NCBI GenBank assembly: GCA_018268195.1
Contig: JAFDWZ010000002.1
Span: forward strand, 75,791-119,074
DNA length: 43,284 nt
DNA from: Bacteroidota bacterium
GTDB taxonomy: Bacteria; Bacteroidota; Bacteroidia; AKYH767-A; OLB10
Direction: 5' to 3'
In this document: piece after piece, positions 8,793 to 17,608 of the stretch
How positions within the stretch are numbered: position 1 is the first letter of the stretch
Layout of the letters: every line of letters starts with the position of its first letter
Notes under the pieces: model-generated
Seen by the model: only the letters and a program-made list of their open reading frames with translations
The model's database searches: none
Told to the model about the DNA's origin: nothing
Made by a program: the position numbers and the translations under genes

Positions 8793-9608
8793 ATGAAATA
8801 TTTTTCGATAACCTTTACACTTTTATTTCTGAGCACGAGCCTGAAGGCGCAGAATATGCTGATGTATGCAGGTGCACGTAGTCAGGCAATGAGTGATGCA
8901 TCTGTCACAATGAGTGATGTTTTCGCTGCATTTAACAATCAGGCCGCTTTAACAGGGCTCAGCAATACCGAAGCAGGAATTGCAGTAAACACACGTTTCG
9001 CAGTGAAAGAGATGAACACCCTCTTTGCAGCTTTTGCTTTACCATTGAGCGAAAATCGCGGAGTTTTTTCTGTGAGTTTGAATCGTTACGGCTATAGTTT
9101 GTTCAATCAGAGTAAGGCAGGAATAGGTTATGCAAGAAAGCTAAGTCAGGTTTTCAGTGCCGGTATTCAACTCGATTATATGAACACTCATCTTGCTGAC
9201 GGCTATGGCAGCAGGTCGTCATTTACGGTTGAAGCAGGTGTACTTGCCACTTTCAATAAGTTAAAAGCAGGTGTGCATTTTTTTAATCCGGTGAATGTAA
9301 AACTGGCAGATTATGACGATGAGCGCATTCCTATAATTGTAAAAGCAGGAATCAGCTATGAGGTATCTGAAAAAGTAATTGCTGCTGCTGAGATGTATAA
9401 AAACATTAATGATAAAAGCATTTTCAAAGTAGGCATTGAATATCATCCGGTGAAAGCATTGTATGTTCGAGGAGGAGTGAGCAGCAATCCTGTGCAGTTT
9501 ACCTTTGGAGTAGGAGCTGCATTCGGGAATTTTCATTTCGATATTTCATCAGGATATATGCAGCCACTCGGCTATAGCCCTGCAGGATCATTACGTTACT
9601 CATTTTAA
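8793..9608 (+). CDS. PorV/PorQ-like outer-membrane beta-barrel protein
   Basis: 271 aa from ATG 8793, chosen because it gives a clean signal peptide (MKYFSITFTLLFLSTSLKAQ); an in-frame TTG at 8772 would add seven residues and fall inside a promoter box. After the signal peptide the sequence YAGARSQAMSDASVTMSDVFAAFNN resembles the start of PorV/PorQ proteins (FadL-like barrels, G-R-x-x-AMG-x-A pattern). The rest is alternating beta strands ending in SLRYSF, a typical outer-membrane C-terminus. PorV is a shuttle in T9SS; PorQ homologues are less clear. Which of these, if either, this one is cannot be settled by eye. The HhH-barrel gene starts 3 bases after its stop. Confidence 0.75.
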   Translation: MKYFSITFTLLFLSTSLKAQNMLMYAGARSQAMSDASVTMSDVFAAFNNQAALTGLSNTEAGIAVNTRFAVKEMNTLFAAFALPLSENRGVFSVSLNRYGYSLFNQSKAGIGYARKLSQVFSAGIQLDYMNTHLADGYGSRSSFTVEAGVLATFNKLKAGVHFFNPVNVKLADYDDERIPIIVKAGISYEVSEKVIAAAEMYKNINDKSIFKVGIEYHPVKALYVRGGVSSNPVQFTFGVGAAFGNFHFDISSGYMQPLGYSPAGSLRYSF

Positions 9609-9611
9609 AAT

Positions 9612-11690
9612 ATGAAGAGAGTAATACAGGTAATAAGTGTTTTGTTTTTCTGTAGCATTCATGCTTCAATTTATGCACAGGTTGTAACTCCCCCTGCCAG
9701 TGATGAACGTGTAGAAGAAAAAATTGAAGATGTTGCAAGCAATGCTGATGAGTCGGTAGATCTTACTGAACTCACTGAGCAATTGCAGTATCTTGCATCC
9801 AACCCTGTCAATCTGAATACTGCAACGAAAGATGAATTGATGCAAACGGGATTGTTTACAGAAATGCAGGCGCAAGCCATCATTGATTACCGTGAGCAGG
9901 CAGGATATTTTATTTCACTTTACGAATTACAGGTTGTAGATTATTTTTCTATTCAGGATATCAGAAATATTTTGCCTTATGTAACAGTAGGAAGTAGCCT
10001 GAATGTTGCCGAAACATTGAAAAAAATGATTACTCATGGCAACAGCCGACTGATAGTAAGAGGGCAGCGTTATCTCGAAAAACAGGAAGGTTTCAGAGAA
10101 GGTACTGCCAGCGATAAAGTACATGCAGCATATCCAGGTAGTCCATGGAAATTATATACTCAGTATCAGTACAGGTTTAAACAAAACCTGAGTTTTAATA
10201 TTACCGCAGAGAAAGATCAGGGCGAAGAATTTTTTAAAGGCAGCCAAAAGAATGGTTTTGATTTCTATTCGGGACATTTAGCTATTCGTGATATAGGAAT
10301 TATTAGATCGGCTGTTATAGGAGATTATGAGTTGCTTTATGGTCAAGGGCTGACATTGTACACAGGCATTTCTTATGGCAAAACACCGGATGTAGCCGGA
10401 GTGCGAAAATTAGCAAGAGGAATCAAACCTTATACATCACTGAACGAAGCAAGTTATAAGAGAGGAGTTGCAGTATCAATAGGACGTAGAAACTGGAATG
10501 CAGATGTTTTTTACAGCAATAAGAAACTCGATGCTAATCTTGATTTTTCAACAGATTCATTAGAGCAGGAAGATATTTTTACATCTTTCATTGAATCAGG
10601 ATATCATCGTACACAAAATGAACTAAACAAGAAAAATACTATCCGCGAGCAAATGTTTGGAGTAAACGGAGGTTACAGGTGGAGGAACTTTCAGGTAGGG
10701 GTTACTGCCGTAAAAGTAAATTATGATAAAGTGCTGAACCGTGCAGCCCAACTTTACAATCGTTTTGATTTCAGTGGTGATACATATTTTAAGTCAGGAA
10801 TTGATTACAGCTGGCTTTACAGAAATTTTAATTTGTTCGGTGAGTTTTCCAGAAGTGATAATGGAGCAATAGCTTATGTAAATGGTGCTATTATCAGTCT
10901 TGGTTCGGCATTAACAGTTTCTGTTGTCAATCGAAATTATCCACGCGATTTCAATTATCTTTATGCAAGAGGATTTGGTGAAAGCAGTACTACGCGAAAT
11001 GAAAAAGGAACCTATGCAGGTTTGGTGTTCAGACCTGACCGATATTGGACGCTATCCGGATTCATAGATTATTTTAATTTCCCATGGCTGCGTTTTGGTG
11101 CTGATGCACCTTCTAAAGGCCATGAATATCTGGGGCAACTTACATGGGCGCCATCTCGTCAGTTCAGCATGTACATACGAGGACGAAGAAAAATGAAAGA
11201 AATAAATACCAGTAAGCCTGTGGAAGCAGATTATTTGGTTTATCGCATTCAGGATAATTATCGTTTCAATCTCTCATACAAAATTTCGCAGGCTGTAACT
11301 ATTCACAGCAGAGTGGAGTGGGTGAATGTAAGCAACGAAGAAAATCCTAATGAGAAAGGCTTGATGGTGTATCAGGATATCGTTTTTAAGCCGCTGAGTT
11401 CGCCTTTGTCAGGTTCCTTGCGTTATGGTTTGTTTGATACGGATAGTTATGATTCACGTATTTATGCCTATGAAAACGACATTCAGTATTCTTATTCCAT
11501 ACCTGCTTTTTATAATAAAGGTTACAGATATTATCTGACTTTGCGGTACAAAGTGATGAAAAATATTGATGTGTGGGCAAGGTTTGCGCAAACCGTTTAC
11601 ACCAATCAGAAAACTTTTGGCTCGGGGTTGGATGAAATCAACGGCAATAAGAGAAGTGAAATAAAGTTACAGGTAAGGTATCAGTTTTAG
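9612..11690 (+). CDS. Large outer-membrane barrel candidate with N-terminal ComEA-like helix-hairpin-helix segment
   Basis: 692 aa with signal peptide MKRVIQVISVLFFCSIHASIYAQ. Residues about 55-124 match the ComEA double HhH pattern: VNLNTATKDEL (66-76), AIIDYREQAGYF (89-100), then ELQVVDYFS. The tight GIG-type hairpins that contact DNA in ComEA are not kept (TGLFTE and VDYFSI stand there), so DNA binding is uncertain. The remaining ~560 residues are strand-rich with many aromatic ends and finish in KLQVRYQF, as outer-membrane barrels do. It follows the PorV/PorQ-like gene by 3 bases, so the two are surely cotranscribed. Function is not known to me. Confidence 0.75.
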   Translation: MKRVIQVISVLFFCSIHASIYAQVVTPPASDERVEEKIEDVASNADESVDLTELTEQLQYLASNPVNLNTATKDELMQTGLFTEMQAQAIIDYREQAGYFISLYELQVVDYFSIQDIRNILPYVTVGSSLNVAETLKKMITHGNSRLIVRGQRYLEKQEGFREGTASDKVHAAYPGSPWKLYTQYQYRFKQNLSFNITAEKDQGEEFFKGSQKNGFDFYSGHLAIRDIGIIRSAVIGDYELLYGQGLTLYTGISYGKTPDVAGVRKLARGIKPYTSLNEASYKRGVAVSIGRRNWNADVFYSNKKLDANLDFSTDSLEQEDIFTSFIESGYHRTQNELNKKNTIREQMFGVNGGYRWRNFQVGVTAVKVNYDKVLNRAAQLYNRFDFSGDTYFKSGIDYSWLYRNFNLFGEFSRSDNGAIAYVNGAIISLGSALTVSVVNRNYPRDFNYLYARGFGESSTTRNEKGTYAGLVFRPDRYWTLSGFIDYFNFPWLRFGADAPSKGHEYLGQLTWAPSRQFSMYIRGRRKMKEINTSKPVEADYLVYRIQDNYRFNLSYKISQAVTIHSRVEWVNVSNEENPNEKGLMVYQDIVFKPLSSPLSGSLRYGLFDTDSYDSRIYAYENDIQYSYSIPAFYNKGYRYYLTLRYKVMKNIDVWARFAQTVYTNQKTFGSGLDEINGNKRSEIKLQVRYQF

Positions 11691-11698
11691 TAAATTTG
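11691..11698 (+). promoter_or_regulatory. Candidate -7 box giving a near-leaderless mRNA
   Basis: TAAATTTG, an exact TAnnTTTG match, starts at the base after the HhH-barrel stop codon and ends 5 bases before ATG 11704. Transcription from it would start at or within a few bases of the ATG. No -33 TTG is visible at the right distance. Confidence 0.45.
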
Positions 11699-11703
11699 CA
11701 GAT

Positions 11704-12219
11704 ATGCGCAACTGGGGATTAAAATTTATAGTGTTGATATGGGTAATATTTACGGGTTACTGGCTGTTGCCCCTGAAGAAACCTAAATCATTCCGAAGCG
11801 ACAGCGATCCCAATACCATATTAGCCACTCAGCAGTTTTGTGATCCTAAGTGTGCCGATGTTGTTATCAAAAAAGGAGTGTTGGTGATTCCTGACAGTTT
11901 GAAAAATTTATATCCCGATTTAAATAAAGATGTAGCGTTGCTCATAGGTGAATCGCCCTTTCGAAAGTCAAAAAGTGCATTGATGTTTTCTTACGATTTT
12001 GTGCTGTCAGGCAAGGTTGTTAAAGTAGGATATACCGAGCAGGAAGGATACGTGCCTGTGTTTGAAGTTCTAGAGTGGTTTCCCACACAATATATTGCAC
12101 GATTTTGGAAACTTACGGGTACTTATGAAATTTTATATCTGATAAATCTGAATCTGGGTTTGCCTTTGTTGTTGTTTTTCTTTTTCAAACAAGGTACATC
12201 ACTTAACAAACTTTTTTAG
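11704..12219 (+). CDS. Small membrane-anchored protein of unknown function
   Basis: 171 aa, family not recognised. A hydrophobic helix at about 7-24 (KFIVLIWVIFTGYWLLPL) is followed by an approximately 110-residue beta-rich external region with a C-x3-C pair in QFCDPKCADV, and a second helix near the C-terminus (about 143-161, LYLINLNLGLPLLLFFFFK). It lies 13 bases after the HhH-barrel gene and may be part of the same locus, though it has a possible promoter of its own. Its last 21 bases overlap the end of the convergent alpha/alpha-barrel gene. Confidence 0.65.
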   Translation: MRNWGLKFIVLIWVIFTGYWLLPLKKPKSFRSDSDPNTILATQQFCDPKCADVVIKKGVLVIPDSLKNLYPDLNKDVALLIGESPFRKSKSALMFSYDFVLSGKVVKVGYTEQEGYVPVFEVLEWFPTQYIARFWKLTGTYEILYLINLNLGLPLLLFFFFKQGTSLNKLF

Positions 12220-13362
12220 CAGCGTTGCCATTCCGGCAAACATCCATGCATTGCTCCATCGCATAAATGAAATTTTTTCTGTGTGGTTTTTATATTTCCT
12301 GAAATAAAAACTGCCGTTTTTACTCTGCATATTTTCCGTCATGTAAGCAGCCACATCCAGTGCTTTGGTAAAATGTCCGAAAAGTGCAAGTGTAAGTAAT
12401 GATTGCCCTGCGGCAGTGCAATCTACAGGATATGATTTTTTGTCATAAAATTTAGGCATTCCATCATCTTCGAAAAAATTCTTCAGGTAGTAGTTAATCC
12501 CTTTTTCCAGTTGCTGTTGCCATGTAAGGTCATTGCAACAATGCTGATAGGCATGAAGGCAATCGAGCACATAACCGGTGTGGTAATTGTCAACCCAGGT
12601 TCCTGCATCACTTGTAGAATATATCCATGCACCATCGCTACGCTGATGATTCATCACAAAAGCAACAGCACTGCCTGCAATGGTTTTATATTCTTCTTTA
12701 CCTGTAGCTTCGTATAGTTGTGCCAATAAGCGGGCACCCTTCATGCTTGCATTAAAAACTACTTGCTTATCGAAGGGCGAATATGAAAAACAAAAATTGT
12801 TTTCATTATCGTATGTTCGGTTCAGGTCATGTATCACAAACTCTCCCGCACTTTCGCAGAGTGATAATGCTTCCTTGTTGCCTGTGAGTTGCCACGCAAC
12901 GTATAGTCCATTGGTAATAATTCCTGTGGCCACCACTGTGGGCTGATACGCAGGGATTTTTGCATAGCGCGCTTCCCAGTCAAAATCATAACCCCAGCAA
13001 GCGCCTTTAAATCCGTGAGGAATTAATTTTTTCAGCTCGGTAATAAGCTTGTTTATTTTATCCGTGTATTCATTTTTCTTTTCAGGATAAATACCACACA
13101 ATTCGCTGTAAGCCTGAATGCATAACCCTAAAGTAACAGGATTCAAACCTTTAGGTACAAACAACAACGGACGAAGATTTAAAGACGATCGCTTTACAAG
13201 TTGTTGACTTCCGAATCGAATTAATTTATTGCTCCTGAGAAAAGGTAATTTTAAAAACGGTGATTTTAATGCATCATAAGGGTCGTAGCCTTTATAATTT
13301 TCTCCTTCTATGTAGGATTGCAGCTTTGCCAGTGATGCTGATAAAAGTTGCTGCTTGTCCAT
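12199..13362 (-). CDS. Alpha/alpha-barrel protein of a glycan operon (six-hairpin glycosidase-like)
   Basis: 387 aa from ATG 13362; an upstream in-frame TTG (13368) would overlap the previous stop, so the ATG two bases after that stop is preferred. The sequence is helical throughout with repeated G-x-W and aromatic-rich turns: WGYDFDWEARYAKIPAYQPT, HQRSDGAWIYS, WVDNYHTGYVLDCL, and FYFRKYKNHTEKISFMRWSNAWM, which suggests an alpha/alpha toroid as in N-acylglucosamine 2-epimerases, glucuronyl C5-epimerases and polysaccharide lyases. Relatives are often found next to two-domain oxidoreductases in glycan clusters. Whether it is an epimerase, hydrolase or lyase is open. No signal peptide, so it should be cytoplasmic. 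Confidence 0.7.
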   Translation of the reverse strand: MDKQQLLSASLAKLQSYIEGENYKGYDPYDALKSPFLKLPFLRSNKLIRFGSQQLVKRSSLNLRPLLFVPKGLNPVTLGLCIQAYSELCGIYPEKKNEYTDKINKLITELKKLIPHGFKGACWGYDFDWEARYAKIPAYQPTVVATGIITNGLYVAWQLTGNKEALSLCESAGEFVIHDLNRTYDNENNFCFSYSPFDKQVVFNASMKGARLLAQLYEATGKEEYKTIAGSAVAFVMNHQRSDGAWIYSTSDAGTWVDNYHTGYVLDCLHAYQHCCNDLTWQQQLEKGINYYLKNFFEDDGMPKFYDKKSYPVDCTAAGQSLLTLALFGHFTKALDVAAYMTENMQSKNGSFYFRKYKNHTEKISFMRWSNAWMFAGMATLLKKFVK

Positions 13363-13364
13363 TC

Positions 13365-15491
13365 TCAAAGTGTTATTCGCTGACCGTTGGTTGCAATGCT
13401 TTGTAGTGCTTTGAAAGTTGCCCGTGTTGACATTACTGTTTCTTCAAACGGAATAGGAGCAGGCTTTCCTTGTTTGATGCACTCTACAAATATTTTTATT
13501 TCTTCCTGATGACCTTTATCCTGAGTGCCGGTAGTTTTCTTTTCAGTTTTACCGAACACATTTAAGCTTTTAAAATCATCCATCTGCGCAACAATTCCAG
13601 AACCAAAAACTTCAAGATATTCTTTGCTGACTTGCTTATTCCCATTGCTGAAATAAGATACATTGGCAATACTACCGTTTTCAAATGCAAGGGAAATAAC
13701 TACTGTATCGTTCAGCATGGAGGCATCTTTAACTGCAACAGCACTCACTGATGTTATTGGCGAGCCTGCTATAAACATACAAAGATCAATAAAGTGACAT
13801 GCTTCACCAATGATTCTTCCACCGCCTGTTTTTAAATCATGTACCCAATGGTCAGCAGGGATTACTCCTGCATTAATCCTATAGTTTACAGACACCGGCA
13901 TTCCCGGAGTGAAATGTTTTTTCAGTTGTTGTACAAGGGGAGCGAATCTTCTGTTGAAGCCCACCATTACACGCACAGGTTGTTTGTTATGAGCTTCTAC
14001 TATACTATCAAGTTCAGTTTCGGTAAGGCATAATGGCTTTTCTACAAAAATATTTTTTCCTTTATTGATACCGTCAAGAACATAAGGAGCATGCGTATCA
14101 TGACGTGTGGCAATAAATACGGTATTGATGTTTGTATCATTAAAAATATCCTGCGCATTACCTGATGCAGTAGCAAACTGATTTTTGTCTGCTATGTTTC
14201 GGGCATTGTTAGGTCGTGCGGTAACTACTGTTACTAATTTTGCAGGTGTGTTTTTTAATGCAGGAATCAAAAAATTCTGACCAAAGGAACCTGCACCAAC
14301 CAGCCCTATGGTAACATCACCTTGCTGATATTGCGGTAATGCAATGTTTACTTTCTGTTGTAATGTTTTAGAAGTATCATATTTCAACACCATGCCCACA
14401 AAAGGCTCGGTCTTATTCATTATTAAGTCATACGCTTTGGGTGCTTCTGAAAAACTAAAAGTATGAGTGAGTAATTTCTCAAGAGATATTTTTCCTGTTG
14501 CCAGCATATCCACAAAAGCCTGCATGTTTCGGTTTTCAGTCCAGCGAACATAGCCATAAGGATAATCCAGTCCGCCTTCTTCGTACTCGGAATCATAACG
14601 TCCCGGCCCGTATGAGCAACTCATTCTCAGGTCGAGTTCTTTCTTGAAATAATTCGGACGTTTAAATCCTGTAGGCACAGCACCCACAATTATTACTTTT
14701 CCTTTTTTACGGCATAATGCACCTGCCAAATCTATCGGGTCAGAAGAATCTGTTCCTGCAGTAATGATTACTGCGTCAGTGCCGTAGCCGTTAGTCAGTT
14801 CGTTGATGACGTGTTCCAGGTCGTCAAGTTTGCGGCTGTAAGAATGAGGTGTGCCGGTGGCAATGGCAAGGTCAACCATTCTTTGGTCAATATCCACACC
14901 AATGGTTTTCACTCCACTGGCATGTAACATTTGCAGAGTAAGTTGTCCCACAAGTCCTAGACCTATGACTACACAATTTTCTCCAAGGCGCAAGTCAGCC
15001 TGACGGATTCCCTGAAGTGCAATACTTCCTAATGTAGTAAAGCATGCATGTTGTAGCGGAACATTTTTGTCAACTTTAACGCATAAATTCACAGGAACGG
15101 CAACCACTTCGGCATGTACGGCACTGTTTCCACCACAGGCAACAATATCACCTATTCTGAAATCCACCACATCATCTGCCACAGCAATCACTTCTCCTGC
15201 TGTGCTGTAACCTAATGACGATGGTGCATCTAATTTATTCATCACCATCTTGTAAGTATTCATGATGCCGAAAGTTTTTGCTGCATCAATTACTTTTTTC
15301 ACTTCTTCTTTGCGTGCACGAGCCTTTCCAATATAGCTCAGTCTTGCATCTTTTACAGTCTTTCCTTCGGTGCCTGCACTTATCAGCGAATAATGATTGC
15401 GAACCAGCACCTGACCTGATGACAACACCGGGTAAGGTACTTCGAGTAATTGCATTTTACCGTCTTTTAAATTTTGTGTCAGTTGTTCCAT
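13365..15491 (-). CDS. Two-domain oxidoreductase: zinc-type MDR dehydrogenase fused to Gfo/Idh/MocA
   Basis: 708 aa. Residues 1 to about 370 form a medium-chain dehydrogenase, with a GroES-like part (SLISAGTEG, GYSTAGEVIAV, GDIVACGG) and a Rossmann motif GLGLVG (177-182). From about 393 a second nucleotide fold begins, GLVGAGSFG (397-404), and the Gfo/Idh/MocA signature EKP is at 484-486, followed by HFIDLCMF and the beta-sheet domain. Fusions of this kind occur in bacterial glycan clusters; oxidation at one domain and reduction at the other of a nucleotide- or polymer-bound sugar is a natural guess, not shown here. It starts 27 bases after the SDR gene stop and is followed by the alpha/alpha-barrel gene two bases after its stop. 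Confidence 0.9.
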   Translation of the reverse strand: MEQLTQNLKDGKMQLLEVPYPVLSSGQVLVRNHYSLISAGTEGKTVKDARLSYIGKARARKEEVKKVIDAAKTFGIMNTYKMVMNKLDAPSSLGYSTAGEVIAVADDVVDFRIGDIVACGGNSAVHAEVVAVPVNLCVKVDKNVPLQHACFTTLGSIALQGIRQADLRLGENCVVIGLGLVGQLTLQMLHASGVKTIGVDIDQRMVDLAIATGTPHSYSRKLDDLEHVINELTNGYGTDAVIITAGTDSSDPIDLAGALCRKKGKVIIVGAVPTGFKRPNYFKKELDLRMSCSYGPGRYDSEYEEGGLDYPYGYVRWTENRNMQAFVDMLATGKISLEKLLTHTFSFSEAPKAYDLIMNKTEPFVGMVLKYDTSKTLQQKVNIALPQYQQGDVTIGLVGAGSFGQNFLIPALKNTPAKLVTVVTARPNNARNIADKNQFATASGNAQDIFNDTNINTVFIATRHDTHAPYVLDGINKGKNIFVEKPLCLTETELDSIVEAHNKQPVRVMVGFNRRFAPLVQQLKKHFTPGMPVSVNYRINAGVIPADHWVHDLKTGGGRIIGEACHFIDLCMFIAGSPITSVSAVAVKDASMLNDTVVISLAFENGSIANVSYFSNGNKQVSKEYLEVFGSGIVAQMDDFKSLNVFGKTEKKTTGTQDKGHQEEIKIFVECIKQGKPAPIPFEETVMSTRATFKALQSIATNGQRITL

Positions 15492-15518
15492 GTTAATCTT
15501 ATTGCGGAAATCGGTCTG

Positions 15519-16496
15519 TTATTTTGCTGTTTCATGAGTGGAATCAAACCATTTTTTAAATTCTTTCAATCCTTCTTCTAGGGATGTTTCAGGCTTGTAA
15601 TCGAGCAATCGCTTTGCTTTACTGATATTGGCAAACGTATGCGGAACATCACCTGGTTGTTCAGGCAGTTGTTGTAATATGGCTTTATGTCCTGAAATAT
15701 TTTCTATATGTGAGATGAGTTGTTTCAATGTTACTGTGCGGCTATTGCCCAGATTTATTATTTCATACTGCGATTGGTTGTAGTCCATTGCTGCACGAAT
15801 ACCTTTTACTATATCGCCAACAAAAGTATAGTCGCGACTGGTTTCGCCATTGCCAAAAAATGGAATGGTTTTGTTTTCAGTCATCAACCTATAAAACTTA
15901 TGTATGGCCAAGTCAGGTCGTTGGCGTGGACCGAATACTGTGAAAAATCTCAATGAAATAAATCGGATGCCATAGAGATGCGTGTAAGTATGCCCTGTAA
16001 GTTCACCTGCAACCTTGGTTGAAGCATAAGGTGAAATAGGTTTCAAAACAAAATCGTCTTCGCTCCATGGCGTATTGGGGTTAACTCCATAAACGCTGCT
16101 ACTCCCTGCAAACACGAATTGACGAATATTTTTTTCTCGTGCTTTTTCAAGAAGGTTCAACGTGCCTCTGATATTCACATCTTCATACAACAAAGGCTGC
16201 TCAATACTAGGTCTTACCCCGGCACGCGCGGCCAGATGAACAATCACATCAAAATGATTGCTGAAAACATTTTCTAAAAATTTAGTATCACGTATATCGC
16301 CCTGATGTAAAACAAAGTTTTCGTTCGTTAACGAGGCGCTGATGTTTTGTTTTTTTATTTCAGGATTATAAAAATTATCGAAAGCGTCCAAGCAATGTAC
16401 TTTCCATTTTTTTTCTGCCAGAAGAAAATCACAGAGGTGGCTTCCAATAAAACCGGCACCTCCCGTAACCAAAACATTTTTCATTGTAGTACTCAT
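15519..16496 (-). CDS. NAD-dependent sugar-nucleotide epimerase (UDP-glucuronate 4-epimerase-like SDR)
   Basis: 325 aa extended SDR. The NAD motif TGGAGFIG is at 11-18, the active-site serine in GSSSVYG at about 131-137, and the catalytic YASTK at 157-161. AARAGVRPSIEQP and RFFTVFGPRQRPDLA are blocks seen in UDP-glucuronate 4-epimerases and relatives, so a UDP-uronic-acid or UDP-hexose 4-epimerase is most likely; exact substrate is not fixed by motifs. ATG 16496 overlaps the GT4 stop in an ATGA arrangement, pointing to translational coupling. A second ATG four codons in is also possible. Confidence 0.85.
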   Translation of the reverse strand: MSTTMKNVLVTGGAGFIGSHLCDFLLAEKKWKVHCLDAFDNFYNPEIKKQNISASLTNENFVLHQGDIRDTKFLENVFSNHFDVIVHLAARAGVRPSIEQPLLYEDVNIRGTLNLLEKAREKNIRQFVFAGSSSVYGVNPNTPWSEDDFVLKPISPYASTKVAGELTGHTYTHLYGIRFISLRFFTVFGPRQRPDLAIHKFYRLMTENKTIPFFGNGETSRDYTFVGDIVKGIRAAMDYNQSQYEIINLGNSRTVTLKQLISHIENISGHKAILQQLPEQPGDVPHTFANISKAKRLLDYKPETSLEEGLKEFKKWFDSTHETAK

Positions 16497-17608
16497 TTTT
16501 GTTCAATTACTGACCTGAAAGCATTGCCCATACGCTCAACCATTTTTTCTTCGGTAAGATTTTCCAGATAAATTCTTCTGCTTTCAGCACCCATTTTATT
16601 TCGGAGTGCTTTGTCGTTTGCCAAAATAATAATTTTTTCAGCGAGTTGATTTACATTTCTTTTTTCGACCAGGTAACCATTTACTCCATCATACACACTC
16701 TCGGGAATTGCTGCATGATCGGTTGAAATTACAGGAAGTCCTGCTGCCATAGCTTCTACGGTGACCCATGGATGACCCTCGTTACGATAGTAAGTTGGAA
16801 AAACAAAAATATCAGCATCATTCAAAATCTGAAATTTCCTATCGCCTTTTACAGGGCCATGATTAATTATTGGCAACTCCGGATGTTCGGCAACAAATTT
16901 TTCAAATTCGGTTTTTACATCAGCATCACGCCATTCACCTGCAAAGGCAAACTGTACGTTTTTATTTTGTGCATACACCAGCGGAGCAGCATATAACGCT
17001 TCCATCACTCCTTTGGTGCGAACATAATTTCCGAGAAACAGTACTGTAGGTTTTTCGTGATTGCGTTCGCTGTAATTCACAGGAAAATTACCTCCGTTAG
17101 GTATTACGTAAATATTTTTTTCAGGAACTATCCAGTTAAACAGTTTACGCAAATTATTTCCGAGAACAATTTGTCCGTTTACTTTTCGGTGAACAAAACG
17201 TATGAATGCTTTCATCGTTTTTCCTGATTCGTTATACCAGTTCAGAAAATATCCGCCTCTCAAATGTGTAAGCACTTTTCGTCCGAATAGTTTTGCAATT
17301 AGAATATAACCTGCATCACGTGTGTAACCTACTGTTGTTTGTCCGGCAGGAACATAAACCAAATCCGGACGATATTTTATACAATACCAAAACAACTGTG
17401 CATATTGTTTAAATGCCAGATAGAAATTGGTGAAATCAAGTTTCGCCAAAGTGTTGATATCACGTTTATCTGATAAATCGAGATGTATCAGATTAAATTC
17501 GTCTTTAAGTTTGGAATTAAGAATAAGCTCACAAGCTACTGACGGGCCTATGTAAGGTGGCGGGAGTTTACCCAAAAAAATTACTGTATATTTTTTCTTA
17601 TCTGTCAT
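16493..17608 (-). CDS. Glycosyltransferase, family GT4-like
   Basis: 371 aa GT-B enzyme. The N-terminal acceptor-side domain has LGKLPPPYIGPSVACEL (a glycine-rich start), and the C-terminal donor domain has VLFLGNYVRTKGVMEAL, NHGPVKGDRKFQIL, ADIFVFPTYYRNEGHPWVTVE and AMAAGLPVIST, the last two giving the E-x7-E motif of GT4 retaining transferases. No membrane helix is evident, so it should act at the inner face of the membrane on a lipid-linked glycan. It overlaps the upstream GT-C gene by 11 bases and the SDR gene by 4 bases. Confidence 0.9.
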   Translation of the reverse strand: MTDKKKYTVIFLGKLPPPYIGPSVACELILNSKLKDEFNLIHLDLSDKRDINTLAKLDFTNFYLAFKQYAQLFWYCIKYRPDLVYVPAGQTTVGYTRDAGYILIAKLFGRKVLTHLRGGYFLNWYNESGKTMKAFIRFVHRKVNGQIVLGNNLRKLFNWIVPEKNIYVIPNGGNFPVNYSERNHEKPTVLFLGNYVRTKGVMEALYAAPLVYAQNKNVQFAFAGEWRDADVKTEFEKFVAEHPELPIINHGPVKGDRKFQILNDADIFVFPTYYRNEGHPWVTVEAMAAGLPVISTDHAAIPESVYDGVNGYLVEKRNVNQLAEKIIILANDKALRNKMGAESRRIYLENLTEEKMVERMGNAFRSVIEQK

